A stretch of 44,250 nt of DNA from a virus. Positions 32,119 to 40,573 of this stretch are shown here, piece by piece; position 1 is the first letter of the stretch, and each line of letters opens with the position of its first letter. Where the stretch lies: IMG/VR virus record IMGVR_UViG_3300030060_003124, positions 315 to 44,564 of that record. One strand, written 5' to 3'. The translations under genes and the position numbers were made by a program. Below the pieces are notes generated by a model. That model made no database searches, was not told the DNA's origin, and saw only the letters and a program-made list of their open reading frames with translations.

Positions 32119-33018
32119 CTAGCGACCTAATAATGCATCACTAAAAGATTGCTCTTCAGTTCTAGGTTGTTCAGATTTACCTGTAATCACAGAAGGATCT
32201 TTAGGTATTGATAACCTTTGAGCTTGATTTTGCATCTCTTGTGTTTTTTGTTGCACTACTGGATTCGCATTTGTTCTTAATTCAAATAACTTAGCTAAAT
32301 TATCCATAGAAAGATTATCTGGTGCAGAAGCCCATTTAATAAATTCATTAGCTTTTGCGTTATCCCAACCATAATTATTAACAGCGTGACTATATGCTTG
32401 TTGTTGCATAGCCTGCTGTTGTTGTACAGCTACTTGTTGTTCATACTGAGCTTGCATTTCTGCTTGTCTTTGTGCATCAACATTTTTTAGATAACCAAGA
32501 TACTTATCTCTATAGTTTTCTTTAGCTACTCGATACTGAAACGACTTTGATTCTGGGTCGTTATAAGCATCGACTTCATTGTAATTAACTGGTTTTTCAG
32601 GTTCTGTAGGCTCCTTCAATGAAGTCTGCTGAACTCCCATAGGGGTTTGTCCTGCAGGTTGTCCATTGGAGAGCTTGGCTTCTAAACTATTAAGAACCTC
32701 TGGATTATTTCTAATAATTTGCTCAACAGGAGCCATACTATTTCTATAATAATCTAGTTCTTCTCTAAGTCCAGATAGCTCACTCTTGGCTTTATCAGCC
32801 TGTGACTGCCAGTACTCATACCTATTAGTGTCTTCTTTTGGGTCAACACTATTTTCTGTGGTTTCACTAATTGGAGCTGCAACTTCTTGACCACTAGCAG
32901 GGTCAACATCAGTTGTAGGTATATTACCAGAAGGTATCTCTTGAGACAACTCTCCTTGAAACATCTCTACATCTTGTGTAGGTGCAGAACCAGCATCAAC
33001 TACTTCCAAATTATCCAT
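32119..33018 (-). CDS. Scaffold (capsid assembly) protein (299 aa)
   Basis: Acidic N-terminal part, then a Gln-rich coiled coil (about 175-210, with QAEMQAQYEQQVAVQQQQ) and a helical end. Low-complexity, highly charged and helical proteins between portal and capsid genes are scaffolds in podoviruses (P22 gp8, T7 gp9). It should guide capsid assembly and leave before DNA packaging. Confidence 0.75.
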   Translation of the reverse strand: MDNLEVVDAGSAPTQDVEMFQGELSQEIPSGNIPTTDVDPASGQEVAAPISETTENSVDPKEDTNRYEYWQSQADKAKSELSGLREELDYYRNSMAPVEQIIRNNPEVLNSLEAKLSNGQPAGQTPMGVQQTSLKEPTEPEKPVNYNEVDAYNDPESKSFQYRVAKENYRDKYLGYLKNVDAQRQAEMQAQYEQQVAVQQQQAMQQQAYSHAVNNYGWDNAKANEFIKWASAPDNLSMDNLAKLFELRTNANPVVQQKTQEMQNQAQRLSIPKDPSVITGKSEQPRTEEQSFSDALLGR

Positions 33019-33066
33019 TTTTATTTTCCTTTATTTGCGATTTGGTTAATTCCAGCAACCGCTTCC

Positions 33067-35298
33067 TCAATTTTCTTCATTTATACTTAGTATAGTTTCA
33101 TTCATCTCACGCTGTGGATTGTCTTCAGCAGCTATAGATAAATCATTTCTTGCATTTTTTAACTCATCACTAAGTCTAGATTGATATAATTTTTGTGCCA
33201 TTTCTACTTTGGCTTCAGCTTTAGCAAGTTTCTTTTCAAATTCTTTTACCTCTACACGTTTTCTATCATGTAGTGATTCCCTCTGTGCAGTCTGTAAGTC
33301 ACCTTTAAGTTTTTTAATTTCTTCATTTTGCATTTGCAACTGTTGTTGTAACTGTTGCATCTGTCCAGATCTTTCTAGTACACCTTCCATATCTGCAACA
33401 TCTGTTTGTTTTAATAACTCTATTTGGTCAATTAAACCAGCTTGATACAATTGCATGTAGTACTCAAATCTTCCCCAACGATTACTTGGCAATGTAGAAC
33501 CAGATAATACTATAACATCATATCTACCAACAGTAATATCATTTTGTTTACCTACAACATTTCCTATATCATCATACATAGGACTATTAACTACAACTTC
33601 CATAGGTTTATTATTAGGTTGCATTATTCTTATAACTTTTTGGTCTGTATATACTTGTTGTATTAAACCTATAACTACTTTAGCTAATTGATTTATTCCT
33701 TCTTCTATATCATCTCTTTTAGATTTAATACGTCTTTGACCATATTCATCTAAAGCTACAGTACCTTTAAAAGTTTGTGGTGCAGCACCCATGTCGCCCT
33801 GCATTAAAGCATATATACCAAGGATTCTTTCAATATCAGCTTTTGCATCTGCCTCATTTTTATATAATTCATTAGGCAAAGGTATAGGGGATGCTACTAT
33901 AGGACTACCTAACTCTGGGTCAAACTCTATAACCGCTGTTCCTGCTCTACCCCAATCTTGTTCTACCTGCTGTTTGTTTACTGCACCACGAGGGATTAAT
34001 AATTTTACGTTTGTACTGCTAGATGCATGTGCAATAATTAATGAGCGTATTTTATTTATATACTCTTGTAATCCTTTTACAAGTCTAACATCAGACATAG
34101 GATAAGGATTACGATTAAAACCATTCATAAATGGTACAATTGGATATTCTTCTATAGGTAATATTGATTTATATAACATATAATCACCTACAGAAACACA
34201 TTGCTCTATATTTGTAATTTCTATTTCATTTACTAAAATTCTATTATCTTCTATTAAATGGTTTTTAGTAGCAATATCTATATAGCTTGTAGAATTAGGT
34301 ATTGACCCTTCATGCTCTTTACCTGCCATTGGCATAGGTTGACCTGACATAGGGTCTTGCATCATATGAAATGTATCACCCATTTGTTCATGTAATTGAA
34401 CATAACCTCTAACTTGTTTTTCATTAGTAAATATTTGAACATCACCATTATTATCAGTTAATATAACTACTTCTTCTTTTTTATATTCATCATACTGTTC
34501 TATGTTTAATACTTTTTCTTCATTAGAATATGGGTCATATATTTTATAATAGGGCATACGTATTTTTGTATACCTAGTAAACATTTCTAATTCTCTATCC
34601 CCACTTAATTCCTGCCCTGCTATTCTGCTTTTAACTGTAACATCTTCAGAATATAAAGAAGCTCTACTTTCAGCAGGTATATTAATATGACTAGTTTCTT
34701 GAACTTGTAATATTTGTTCTTCAAATTCAGGAAAATATTGTATTAATTGATTTTCACTCATCAACTTAGCTATAATTATATGACCACAATCTCTAGCAAA
34801 AGGATCTTTACTGCTTGGGTCAAAGTATACTTCAAGAGGGTCTATTGATTTAAGACAAACTTCACCACGACCAAAGTCTTTATCTGGGTCTGTATATGCC
34901 ATCATAACTCCCATGCCTTTAACATAATAGTCATCGATGCATTGCTTGAGTTCTACGTTGCCATGTGAATTATCCCAGACGTAGGACATCAAGTCAGAAA
35001 ATAAACGACCAACTTCTGTATCGCTGGTTTCTCTGGCAGTTGACTGAAATCGTGGTTTGTTAGCAGAGAGCATAGCTTTTGCTTGCTCTACTGCAGAAAA
35101 AACTACATTTACTACAATTGGTTCCTGAGCTTTATTACGCAATGCAGTAGCTTGTTCTTTTGTCCATTGCTTACCATTGCGAAACTCATTATCCTCTACA
35201 GCTTGCTTTGCCCAGTTTTCTCTAGCAGAGCTATATTCTTTTAATAAATCGTGTGTAAATTGTACTTCTGAGTCTTTATTAGAGTTATTGTTATGCAT
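33067..35298 (-). CDS. Portal protein (743 aa, P22/T7-like)
   Basis: Portal-family pattern: FRNGKQWTKEQ near residues 45-55, an acidic clip-like segment (SIDPLEVYFDPSSKDPFARD, about 165-185) and helical ends with a long Gln-rich coiled coil (QMQQLQQQLQMQNEEIKKLK) in the C-terminus. Forms the 12-subunit DNA channel at the head vertex and docks terminase. It lies directly downstream of TerL and before scaffold, as in podoviruses. Confidence 0.85.
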   Translation of the reverse strand: MHNNNSNKDSEVQFTHDLLKEYSSARENWAKQAVEDNEFRNGKQWTKEQATALRNKAQEPIVVNVVFSAVEQAKAMLSANKPRFQSTARETSDTEVGRLFSDLMSYVWDNSHGNVELKQCIDDYYVKGMGVMMAYTDPDKDFGRGEVCLKSIDPLEVYFDPSSKDPFARDCGHIIIAKLMSENQLIQYFPEFEEQILQVQETSHINIPAESRASLYSEDVTVKSRIAGQELSGDRELEMFTRYTKIRMPYYKIYDPYSNEEKVLNIEQYDEYKKEEVVILTDNNGDVQIFTNEKQVRGYVQLHEQMGDTFHMMQDPMSGQPMPMAGKEHEGSIPNSTSYIDIATKNHLIEDNRILVNEIEITNIEQCVSVGDYMLYKSILPIEEYPIVPFMNGFNRNPYPMSDVRLVKGLQEYINKIRSLIIAHASSSTNVKLLIPRGAVNKQQVEQDWGRAGTAVIEFDPELGSPIVASPIPLPNELYKNEADAKADIERILGIYALMQGDMGAAPQTFKGTVALDEYGQRRIKSKRDDIEEGINQLAKVVIGLIQQVYTDQKVIRIMQPNNKPMEVVVNSPMYDDIGNVVGKQNDITVGRYDVIVLSGSTLPSNRWGRFEYYMQLYQAGLIDQIELLKQTDVADMEGVLERSGQMQQLQQQLQMQNEEIKKLKGDLQTAQRESLHDRKRVEVKEFEKKLAKAEAKVEMAQKLYQSRLSDELKNARNDLSIAAEDNPQREMNETILSINEEN

Positions 35299-35350
35299 AG
35301 AGTTAGGTTTTTAATTACTTAAACTGTTAATATTAATAAAAAGTTCCAAA

Positions 35351-36823
35351 TTAAGATACTTTCCAATCGTAAGATTTTGCAGCAGTATTGCTGCTTTGTT
35401 TTTTATTTAATTGTTCTGCTACATGATTAGGAGTATAACATTTTTTCATTGCATAATATAATCCATCTAATAAATCATCATGCTTACCCCTAGGGTATAA
35501 CAATAGTTCATCTTTTAATGCTAGTTGTTCTTTTTTAATATACATTTTTTTCTGTGCAAAATATGGCTCCATTGTTTCTAGTCTTGAAGATTTACTTGTT
35601 CGTGGAGACTCTTTTATTTCTAATCCACTAATAAATAGATTTTCTTCTTCTGTTCTTTGTCTCAGGTATTCTCGTAACATTTCCTGATAACCTACAGACT
35701 CAATACGTACTTTTACAGGTTTGTATAGTTTAAAATACTCTATGATGCTTTCTGCTAAATTCATAGGGGTTGCTCTTTTGCGGTAGTATTCTAGAACATA
35801 CCTGTTGTTTTTATTATCAACTGCTATAGGCATAATAACACTATAGTCAGCTGTCTTGCGTATTGAGGATGCAGGGTCAACCCCCATAAAAACGTTTACT
35901 GGTAACTTTCCATTATCAGTTTTTAAATAATGTTGATTGTCACTATCTATTTCTAATTTATAATTATGATATTGTATATATTCTTCTTTAAATAGCTGGT
36001 CTTCATCGCCAACTATTTTACATAAATATTCTCTATAAAATACACTTACTCTTGCTATTGACTCTAATTCTTCTTTTTTTTGTTTTAATTTTTTTATAGG
36101 TTGCCATTCTTCCCACAATGCTATTTCATTATCCATATCTGGACTAAAATGCATATTAACCCATCCTTTCATTTGTTTTAGTATTTCTACTAAACAGCGT
36201 TGATGCTGCGGTGTACCAATAACTATTATTCTGCCTTTAGTAGGATCTAGTGAAGGAACTGCTGATTGTAATAACCATCTAAGATTTTGTTCCATAGCTT
36301 CTGCAGTTTTAGTATTGTTTTCGTCTTCTGGGTCATCTACAATAATTAACGTAGGTCTTTGACTACCTACTTTAATACCTCTAAGCTGTTGACCTGTACC
36401 CTTGCATATTATCATAGAGCCATCTTTTAACTCTATCTCTGATTTAGCCCATTGTTTAGCACTATGTTGACCCCAGTATCCATATATAGCTCTAAATGTT
36501 TCGCTATAATCAAGAACATCCTTTATTGTACCTAATAATTTTATAGCATGGTCTTGAGTTCTGGATACTAGAACTATTAATTTACTCCCCTCGTGATGCA
36601 TAAGGTGGTATAAAGGGTAGACACCACCCACAATGGAGGATTTTGCATGACCACGAGGGGCAATGATGTTTACTTGTTTGGAGGCACTATCAAGTAAAGC
36701 ATCAGCAATTTTATAATGAAATTTTGGTGAAGGAACTGTAAACATATTTGGCATTATAATTTTACCAAACATTATCATATTCTTTTTTAATTTGTTTACT
36801 ACTAGCTTTTTATCTTCTGCCAC
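35351..36823 (-). CDS. Terminase large subunit (490 aa, GTG start)
   Basis: The ATPase has Walker A APRGHAKS (about 55-62), Walker B LIIVDDPED (159-167) and the coupling motif GTPQ (203-206). The nuclease domain has GVDPA (Asp316), RIESVG (Glu) and a KHDDLLDGL acidic site near the end. Together these are a complete headful- or site-type packaging motor. It starts at GTG, overlapping the Cys-rich micro-protein gene. It works with the TerS candidate upstream and the portal downstream. Confidence 0.93.
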   Translation of the reverse strand: MAEDKKLVVNKLKKNMIMFGKIIMPNMFTVPSPKFHYKIADALLDSASKQVNIIAPRGHAKSSIVGGVYPLYHLMHHEGSKLIVLVSRTQDHAIKLLGTIKDVLDYSETFRAIYGYWGQHSAKQWAKSEIELKDGSMIICKGTGQQLRGIKVGSQRPTLIIVDDPEDENNTKTAEAMEQNLRWLLQSAVPSLDPTKGRIIVIGTPQHQRCLVEILKQMKGWVNMHFSPDMDNEIALWEEWQPIKKLKQKKEELESIARVSVFYREYLCKIVGDEDQLFKEEYIQYHNYKLEIDSDNQHYLKTDNGKLPVNVFMGVDPASSIRKTADYSVIMPIAVDNKNNRYVLEYYRKRATPMNLAESIIEYFKLYKPVKVRIESVGYQEMLREYLRQRTEEENLFISGLEIKESPRTSKSSRLETMEPYFAQKKMYIKKEQLALKDELLLYPRGKHDDLLDGLYYAMKKCYTPNHVAEQLNKKQSSNTAAKSYDWKVS

Positions 36824-36971
36824 GTCTTTTCTTTTTTGGTTTAGGGCATGTTGTTATGTTATGTATTTTAGTTTCTTCATAATTACCTGTTTTTATACCG
36901 CAATGTTTATGGTCGCCACAATCTGTAGCAAATGCACAAACTCTGCCTATAATAGGACAATGTGCAAACAT
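36810..36971 (-). CDS. Cys-rich micro-protein between TerS candidate and TerL (53 aa)
   Basis: Five Cys and several His in the first 42 residues (HCPIIGRVC, DCGDHKHC, TTC), ending in a basic tail (KPKKKRRGRR). A zinc-knuckle with a basic arm suggests nucleic-acid binding, perhaps with the packaging enzymes. The stop lies 14 bp inside TerL, and its start overlaps the previous stop (TAATG), so it is translated with both. Confidence 0.55.
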   Translation of the reverse strand: MFAHCPIIGRVCAFATDCGDHKHCGIKTGNYEETKIHNITTCPKPKKKRRGRR

Positions 36972-37171
36972 TAATAATGCTCATTATTCCATAATAGTCC
37001 ATATGTTTCCATTTCTTTTAACGCATCTATAGCTACAGAAGAAAGAAACTCTCCATCACTATTAGGCATTGCAGATATTACATGCAAAGCTCTTATAGCT
37101 ACATCTAACTGGTCTTCCATGATGTTAGCATTAATATGCTCATATTCATCAGGATTCTTGGGGATGCTCAT
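36971..37171 (-). CDS. Small helical protein (66 aa)
   Basis: Helical throughout (INANIMEDQLDVAIRALHVI, DALKEMETYGLLWNN). Overlaps the TerS candidate gene by 23 bp and the Cys-rich gene by TAATG. Function unknown; a packaging accessory is possible from context. Confidence 0.5.
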   Translation of the reverse strand: MSIPKNPDEYEHINANIMEDQLDVAIRALHVISAMPNSDGEFLSSVAIDALKEMETYGLLWNNEHY

Positions 37172-37931
37172 TTGTTTCCTTTTTTCTTTGTAATGTTAGT
37201 TTATTTTCCTCCATTGCTATAGTATCAGCTATTTGTTTAGTAACATCTATCTGTACTGTATCTGTTAATACTTTTTTACTAGGTTTCATTTCTAGTAAAT
37301 CCATTATTGCATCGTTTGCTTTAAGAAAATTGTTAACATCACCTTTGCCTTCAGCCATATGCAACGCTCTTAATAAATTATCTAATGCAAATTCTTTATT
37401 AATACTCTTTTCAGCCAATAATTCTTTTAATTTTTGTTCTACCATATCTTTTGATACCTTTTGTTTTAAAAATCTTCGTACTGTTGCTGCAGGAATCTTT
37501 TGGTCAGGTCTATATATCTTACCAAGTTTGTCAAAATCTACTTTATCTCCAGATAATAACATATTAGCATATGTATTTATAGTATTTTTTGCTCTTGTAG
37601 TATTGATCTCTTGTTGTTTCCAATCTTTCGCAGGGTTTGTTTTAGAATAACATTCATATGCATGATTTAATTCAAATTTTATTGTAGAAAACGAACTACA
37701 CCATCCTACACCACATGTTAGTTTAATAAATGTTTTAGTGTATCCATTTTTATCTGTATAATCTTTTCTTGATACACATTCACTAACATATTCATCATCT
37801 GTAAGACCCCAGTCGCCAGTATCACACTCTTTCCAGTATAAATATTTAATATTTCTATCATCTGCTTCTTGTTTTGTATAAACAGGGTATTCTGATGTTT
37901 TTCTATTAATTCTTCGTTTTATTTTTATCAT
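37149..37931 (-). CDS. Terminase small subunit candidate (260 aa)
   Basis: Positioned two genes before TerL. The N-terminal half has Cys/Trp-rich segments (YLYWKECDTGDWGLTDDEYV, GVGWCSSF); the C-terminal half has a helical region (ALDNLLRALHMAEGKGDVNN, LEMKPSKKVL) typical of TerS oligomerisation and TerL-binding ends. Possible role: recognising the packaging site on phage DNA. It follows palindromic operator-like DNA (37941-37985). A regulator role is the alternative. Confidence 0.6.
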   Translation of the reverse strand: MIKIKRRINRKTSEYPVYTKQEADDRNIKYLYWKECDTGDWGLTDDEYVSECVSRKDYTDKNGYTKTFIKLTCGVGWCSSFSTIKFELNHAYECYSKTNPAKDWKQQEINTTRAKNTINTYANMLLSGDKVDFDKLGKIYRPDQKIPAATVRRFLKQKVSKDMVEQKLKELLAEKSINKEFALDNLLRALHMAEGKGDVNNFLKANDAIMDLLEMKPSKKVLTDTVQIDVTKQIADTIAMEENKLTLQRKKETNEHPQES

Positions 37932-37940
37932 GTTTTTACT

Positions 37941-37985
37941 AGTAACAGTTACTAATTAGTAACAGTTACTATATAAGTAACTTAT
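37941..37985 (-). promoter_or_regulatory. Operator-like palindromes before TerS candidate gene
   Basis: Two perfect 13-bp palindromes AGTAACAGTTACT (37941-37953 and 37958-37970) with centres 17 bp apart, bridged by a third palindrome ACTAATTAGT (37951-37960) and followed by ATAAGTAACTTAT (37973-37985). They occupy the 73-bp gap immediately upstream of the gene at 37931. The spacing suggests binding of two dimers on one DNA face. No matching phage repressor gene is visible. Confidence 0.5.
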
Positions 37986-38004
37986 ATATAATATATTATA
38001 TACT

Positions 38005-38211
38005 TTAATCCATACTCTTATCAGATTTATCGTTATATCCATGTTTTTGCTCAATAATACGAGTAATTATTTCATATTCAGCTTCTAATTCATCTGTAGA
38101 CATGTTAATTCTATCTAATAATCGTTCATATTCTGCATCAGTCATATTAGATTCTTCCCATTTACCTGTAGTTATGTTAAATACTTCGTAAATTCGTTTT
38201 TTTTCAGACAT
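38005..38211 (-). CDS. First minus-strand gene: small acidic helical protein (68 aa)
   Basis: MSEKKRIYEVFNITTGKWEE, then a long acidic helix (AEYERLLDRINMSTDELEAE). Function unknown. It starts directly after the promoter-like site (38221-38249) and is the first gene of the late block. Confidence 0.55.
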   Translation of the reverse strand: MSEKKRIYEVFNITTGKWEESNMTDAEYERLLDRINMSTDELEAEYEIITRIIEQKHGYNDKSDKSMD

Positions 38212-38220
38212 TTCTTTTTA

Positions 38221-38249
38221 ATTTAAAATAAAACTTTATGCTATTTCAA
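38221..38249 (-). promoter_or_regulatory. Sigma70-like promoter for the minus-strand block
   Basis: Read on the minus strand: TTGAAA (38249-38244), 17 bp, then TTAAAT (38226-38221), just upstream of the 68-aa gene. Reasonable match to a host sigma70 promoter, but AT-rich DNA gives many chance matches. Confidence 0.35.
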
Positions 38250-38656
38250 CTCTAATTTAACTATATATGTTCCAATACTCTTTTACAGCCAGAACAAGAA
38301 TGAGAGTGAGAGGTATGTTACGTTACCTACCCCTACGTTAGTTGGGTTGTATGGGGTTGATTTGGTTGAGTTCAAACATCGAGTTAAGGTGTTGCTTACG
38401 CAACCCGCTCTTTACTCACCGTTATCAATCCCACCCTGACGTACAGCTCACGACCCCCAAAGCTTACGCTTTGCCGCAGTCGTAGAGGTACTTATACCAC
38501 ACATGTATGTATCCCTAGCTATATACTATAATCCTTACACATAGATAGAGTACTTATAATGATTTACGAATAACCTAACATCTCGTTAAAAACTTTCTCA
38601 TATGTTACAGGACTTCTTTATCTTTGATATATTCATTAACATAGGAGAATAAACAC
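38250..38656. other. Divergent intergenic region, structured and GC-richer
   Basis: About 400 bp without a gene between the two blocks. Seen: a GC-richer core (about 38290-38490), hairpins GTTGC-TTAC-GCAAC (38391-38404) and AAAGC-TTAC-GCTTT (38459-38472) with the same TTAC loop, G-rich runs (38341-38375), and TATAAT boxes facing right at 38527-38532 and 38555-38560. It may hold early promoters, a small RNA or a replication origin. No conserved RNA family recognised. Confidence 0.45.
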
Positions 38657-38797
38657 ATGAATAAATATATTAAAAACACAGGTTACTTCTTTGTAGGTGT
38701 AACCGTAATTGTTACTTGTAAAGTAAAAGATACTATTGAAACATGCATTGATATTGGTAAAAATGAAATGCGTGAAAATAAACCAACAGAGGTTTAA
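38657..38797 (+). CDS. Membrane micro-protein (46 aa)
   Basis: MNKYIKNTGYFFVGVTVIVT is a possible membrane segment or signal-like N-terminus, followed by a polar Cys-containing body. It has a good ATAGGAG ribosome site and lies just right of the divergent region, so it is probably the first rightward early gene. Role unknown. Confidence 0.5.
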   Translation: MNKYIKNTGYFFVGVTVIVTCKVKDTIETCIDIGKNEMRENKPTEV

Positions 38798-38799
38798 TA

Positions 38800-38964
38800 A
38801 TGTTAGAGTTATGCGTAATTGTATTACTTGGCTATATAAGTATGAACCTATTGTATATAGTATATATACTTATGGATAAAATTAGTGAAGTATGCAGAAT
38901 ATATGATTGTGATGAATTTGATGAATTACTTGAATCATTTCCATTTAAATACTTTGTAAGATAA
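38800..38964 (+). CDS. Membrane micro-protein (54 aa)
   Basis: MLELCVIVLLGYISMNLLYI and VYILMD form one long membrane helix, followed by an acidic Cys-containing tail (DCDEFDELLESF). It starts 2 bp after the previous stop. Single-pass phage membrane peptide of unknown role. Confidence 0.5.
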   Translation: MLELCVIVLLGYISMNLLYIVYILMDKISEVCRIYDCDEFDELLESFPFKYFVR

Positions 38965-38977
38965 AACGGAGGTAATC

Positions 38978-39151
38978 ATGATAGTATGTATTAGCGAACG
39001 GAGCTTGTATTATAAATTTCAAGATTTAAACTCAGGCTCCGTTGAGTTAGTGAATAAAGAGCAATTCAATACTAAAGAACTTGCTCGTGATGAGGCAACT
39101 CATAAGTTTGCACAAAATAGTGCTATACGATCTGTAGAGTTTACTCAATAA
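38978..39151 (+). CDS. Hypothetical protein (57 aa)
   Basis: CGGAGG ribosome site. Mixed beta and helix (RSLYYKFQDLNSGSVELVNK, LARDEATHKFAQ). Function unknown. It ends just before the hairpin at 39161-39215. Confidence 0.5.
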   Translation: MIVCISERSLYYKFQDLNSGSVELVNKEQFNTKELARDEATHKFAQNSAIRSVEFTQ

Positions 39152-39160
39152 TGCAAAAAG

Positions 39161-39215
39161 TCCCTGCGTAAAATTTCCTATAATTAGGTTGCAGGGCAAA
39201 ATTTACTTTATTTTT
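39161..39215 (+). terminator. Hairpin with T-rich tail after micro-genes
   Basis: CCCTGC (39162-39167) pairs with GCAGGG (39191-39196), with an inner CCTA-TAAT-TAGG hairpin (39177-39188) and a following T-rich stretch (CTTTATTTTTTATTT). Reasonable intrinsic terminator for the first early transcript. Confidence 0.6.
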
Positions 39216-39273
39216 TATTTATAGCTTATACACAATGTATGAGTGTAAACGTCTAAAGTTAGGAGATAACATA

Positions 39274-39615
39274 ATGACTGAATTACATAAGGTACTATCA
39301 AAGTACAAAGAGCAAATAGAGGATATAACTAAAGCACGTAATGAAAAACGTGCTAATAATCCTGTATGGTTTAATCGTAGCAAACAGGTAGACGGAGTCT
39401 GGACTGATAACCCTATTGCCATAGATAAAATTAGTGAATCTATGGATGACGGTTATATAGTTAACATGTTTATCAAAGATGTAGAAGACAAAGATAATGT
39501 TCTTACTACGACTTTGGCAGATTTGTTGAAAGACAAATTGATGTTGGCTTTGGGTACAGAGAGAGAGTGCAAAAATAACACATTGCGCTACATGGTGGTC
39601 AGTACTGAAGAGTAA
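39274..39615 (+). CDS. Hypothetical early protein (113 aa)
   Basis: Start 39274 (AGGAG 7-8 bp upstream) is preferred over an upstream in-frame ATG at 39235. Helical, with KYKEQIEDITKARNEKR and a middle DNPIAIDKISESMDDGYIV. Probably a small early protein; no family recognised. It sits between a terminator and a 400-bp non-coding gap. Confidence 0.6.
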   Translation: MTELHKVLSKYKEQIEDITKARNEKRANNPVWFNRSKQVDGVWTDNPIAIDKISESMDDGYIVNMFIKDVEDKDNVLTTTLADLLKDKLMLALGTERECKNNTLRYMVVSTEE

Positions 39616-40024
39616 TCATCTGTCGTGTTAATAGTAAGTGTGGTGTCTGTAAAAAGATACCACATTTACTAAAAAAGATGTGCTTCGCTCAATATTATAA
39701 CTCGCCAAAAAGCTCATAACGCTCACCACCATAACCTAAAACTACAATGTCACTAGAACAAGCTAGTAATATTTACTGTTTTTTTTATTTGCGATGTATC
39801 TGGTTTGATAATTAATAGTTAGTAACGTCGTAAGGAGAACCTCTGAAATGTACAGACACGAGTGAACACTATACCCAGTAATACATTATGCTATTCGCAA
39901 GCTCTCATGAATTAGTAGTCATGTCTGTTTTGGTACCAGAATCTGTATAAAGGAACAACAGCAGAGCCATTAGACCCTAATCATCAACTTGGGTTAGTGT
40001 AATTAACTAACCAGTCAGGTAGCA
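39616..40024. other. Non-coding stretch with a strong hairpin
   Basis: No convincing gene in about 400 bp. A 16-bp stem with two G-U pairs (39633-39648 with 39655-39670, loop 6) follows the stop of the 113-aa gene; only A-runs follow it, so it is not a classical terminator. Another inverted repeat, GGTTAG ... CTAACC, is at 39992-40012. The composition is GC-richer than the genes around it. Possible untranslated leader or small RNA. Confidence 0.45.
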
Positions 40025-40309
40025 TTGAGAACAATAACAGGTTATTGCTGTAATAAAGATATCGCCCTACATATTGTTACTCAAACAAGGTTTGCTCTGT
40101 ACCTTGACATCAAAACAGAGCAAAACGTTATAACAGACACTAGGATGTACAAGAGCAGAGTAGAGGTTGAGAACTATCGTAAACATGGATATTACGCTCA
40201 CCATGAACATCCTAGAAGATATAAGAGCCTATGCGCATTAACATTCGTTAACGTCATGACAGTAGCCACGATGGAAAAACTATATTCCTTTTTGGTAAAT
40301 TGCACATAG
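40025..40309 (+). CDS. Possible hypothetical protein (94 aa, TTG start)
   Basis: A 94-codon frame starting at TTG with a weak AGGT site. The segment RFALYLDIKTEQNVITDTRM and YYAHHEHPRRYKSLC could be real, but codon and base use differ from neighbours (more GC) and it lies in a structured region. An internal ATG near 40145 would give a shorter product. Kept as uncertain. Confidence 0.35.
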   Translation: MRTITGYCCNKDIALHIVTQTRFALYLDIKTEQNVITDTRMYKSRVEVENYRKHGYYAHHEHPRRYKSLCALTFVNVMTVATMEKLYSFLVNCT

Positions 40310-40319
40310 TTTAGTACAC

Positions 40320-40573
40320 GACACGAAGAATCTACCACGAGTTTGCAACGGTGTGGCAGTAGAAGAAGTGTCAGGGTTGTGTATAGGCTCTAAAAATTAA
40401 ACAAGTAAAAAGGGGATAAATCCTCAAAAAAAGGGATAAAACTAATAGTAATTATATTATAAATTAATTAAATTATAACAGAGATAGGAAGAACTATTCT
40501 TTCATATGTTATCTTCCTTCTTGTAGCAAAACGGTTTTTCCTATCTCTAAAATATAAACAAACGGAGGTAATT
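40320..40573 (+). promoter_or_regulatory. Structured leader of the recombination operon with two competing hairpins
   Basis: AGAGATAGGAA (40480-40490) is perfectly complementary to TTCCTATCTCT (40538-40548). The same left arm also pairs through AGGAAGA (40486-40492) with TCTTCCT (40512-40518), so the two folds exclude each other. GGAGG for the next gene follows at about 40563. A further imperfect stem GACAC ... GTGTC spans 40320-40372. This is consistent with attenuation or ribosome-access control, but no ligand class is recognised. Confidence 0.4.

Noticed and set aside
32119-33018. Tail tape measure as the role of the Gln-rich coiled coil
   Set aside because: It is only 299 aa and lies between portal and capsid, the scaffold position; no tail-tube genes are present.
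38005-38211. Lysogeny repressor as the first minus-strand gene
   Set aside because: No helix-turn-helix pattern in the 68-aa product and no integrase anywhere, so a lytic life cycle is more likely.
38212-40573. tRNA genes in the non-coding regions
   Set aside because: No cloverleaf with matching acceptor, anticodon and T-loop was found by eye.
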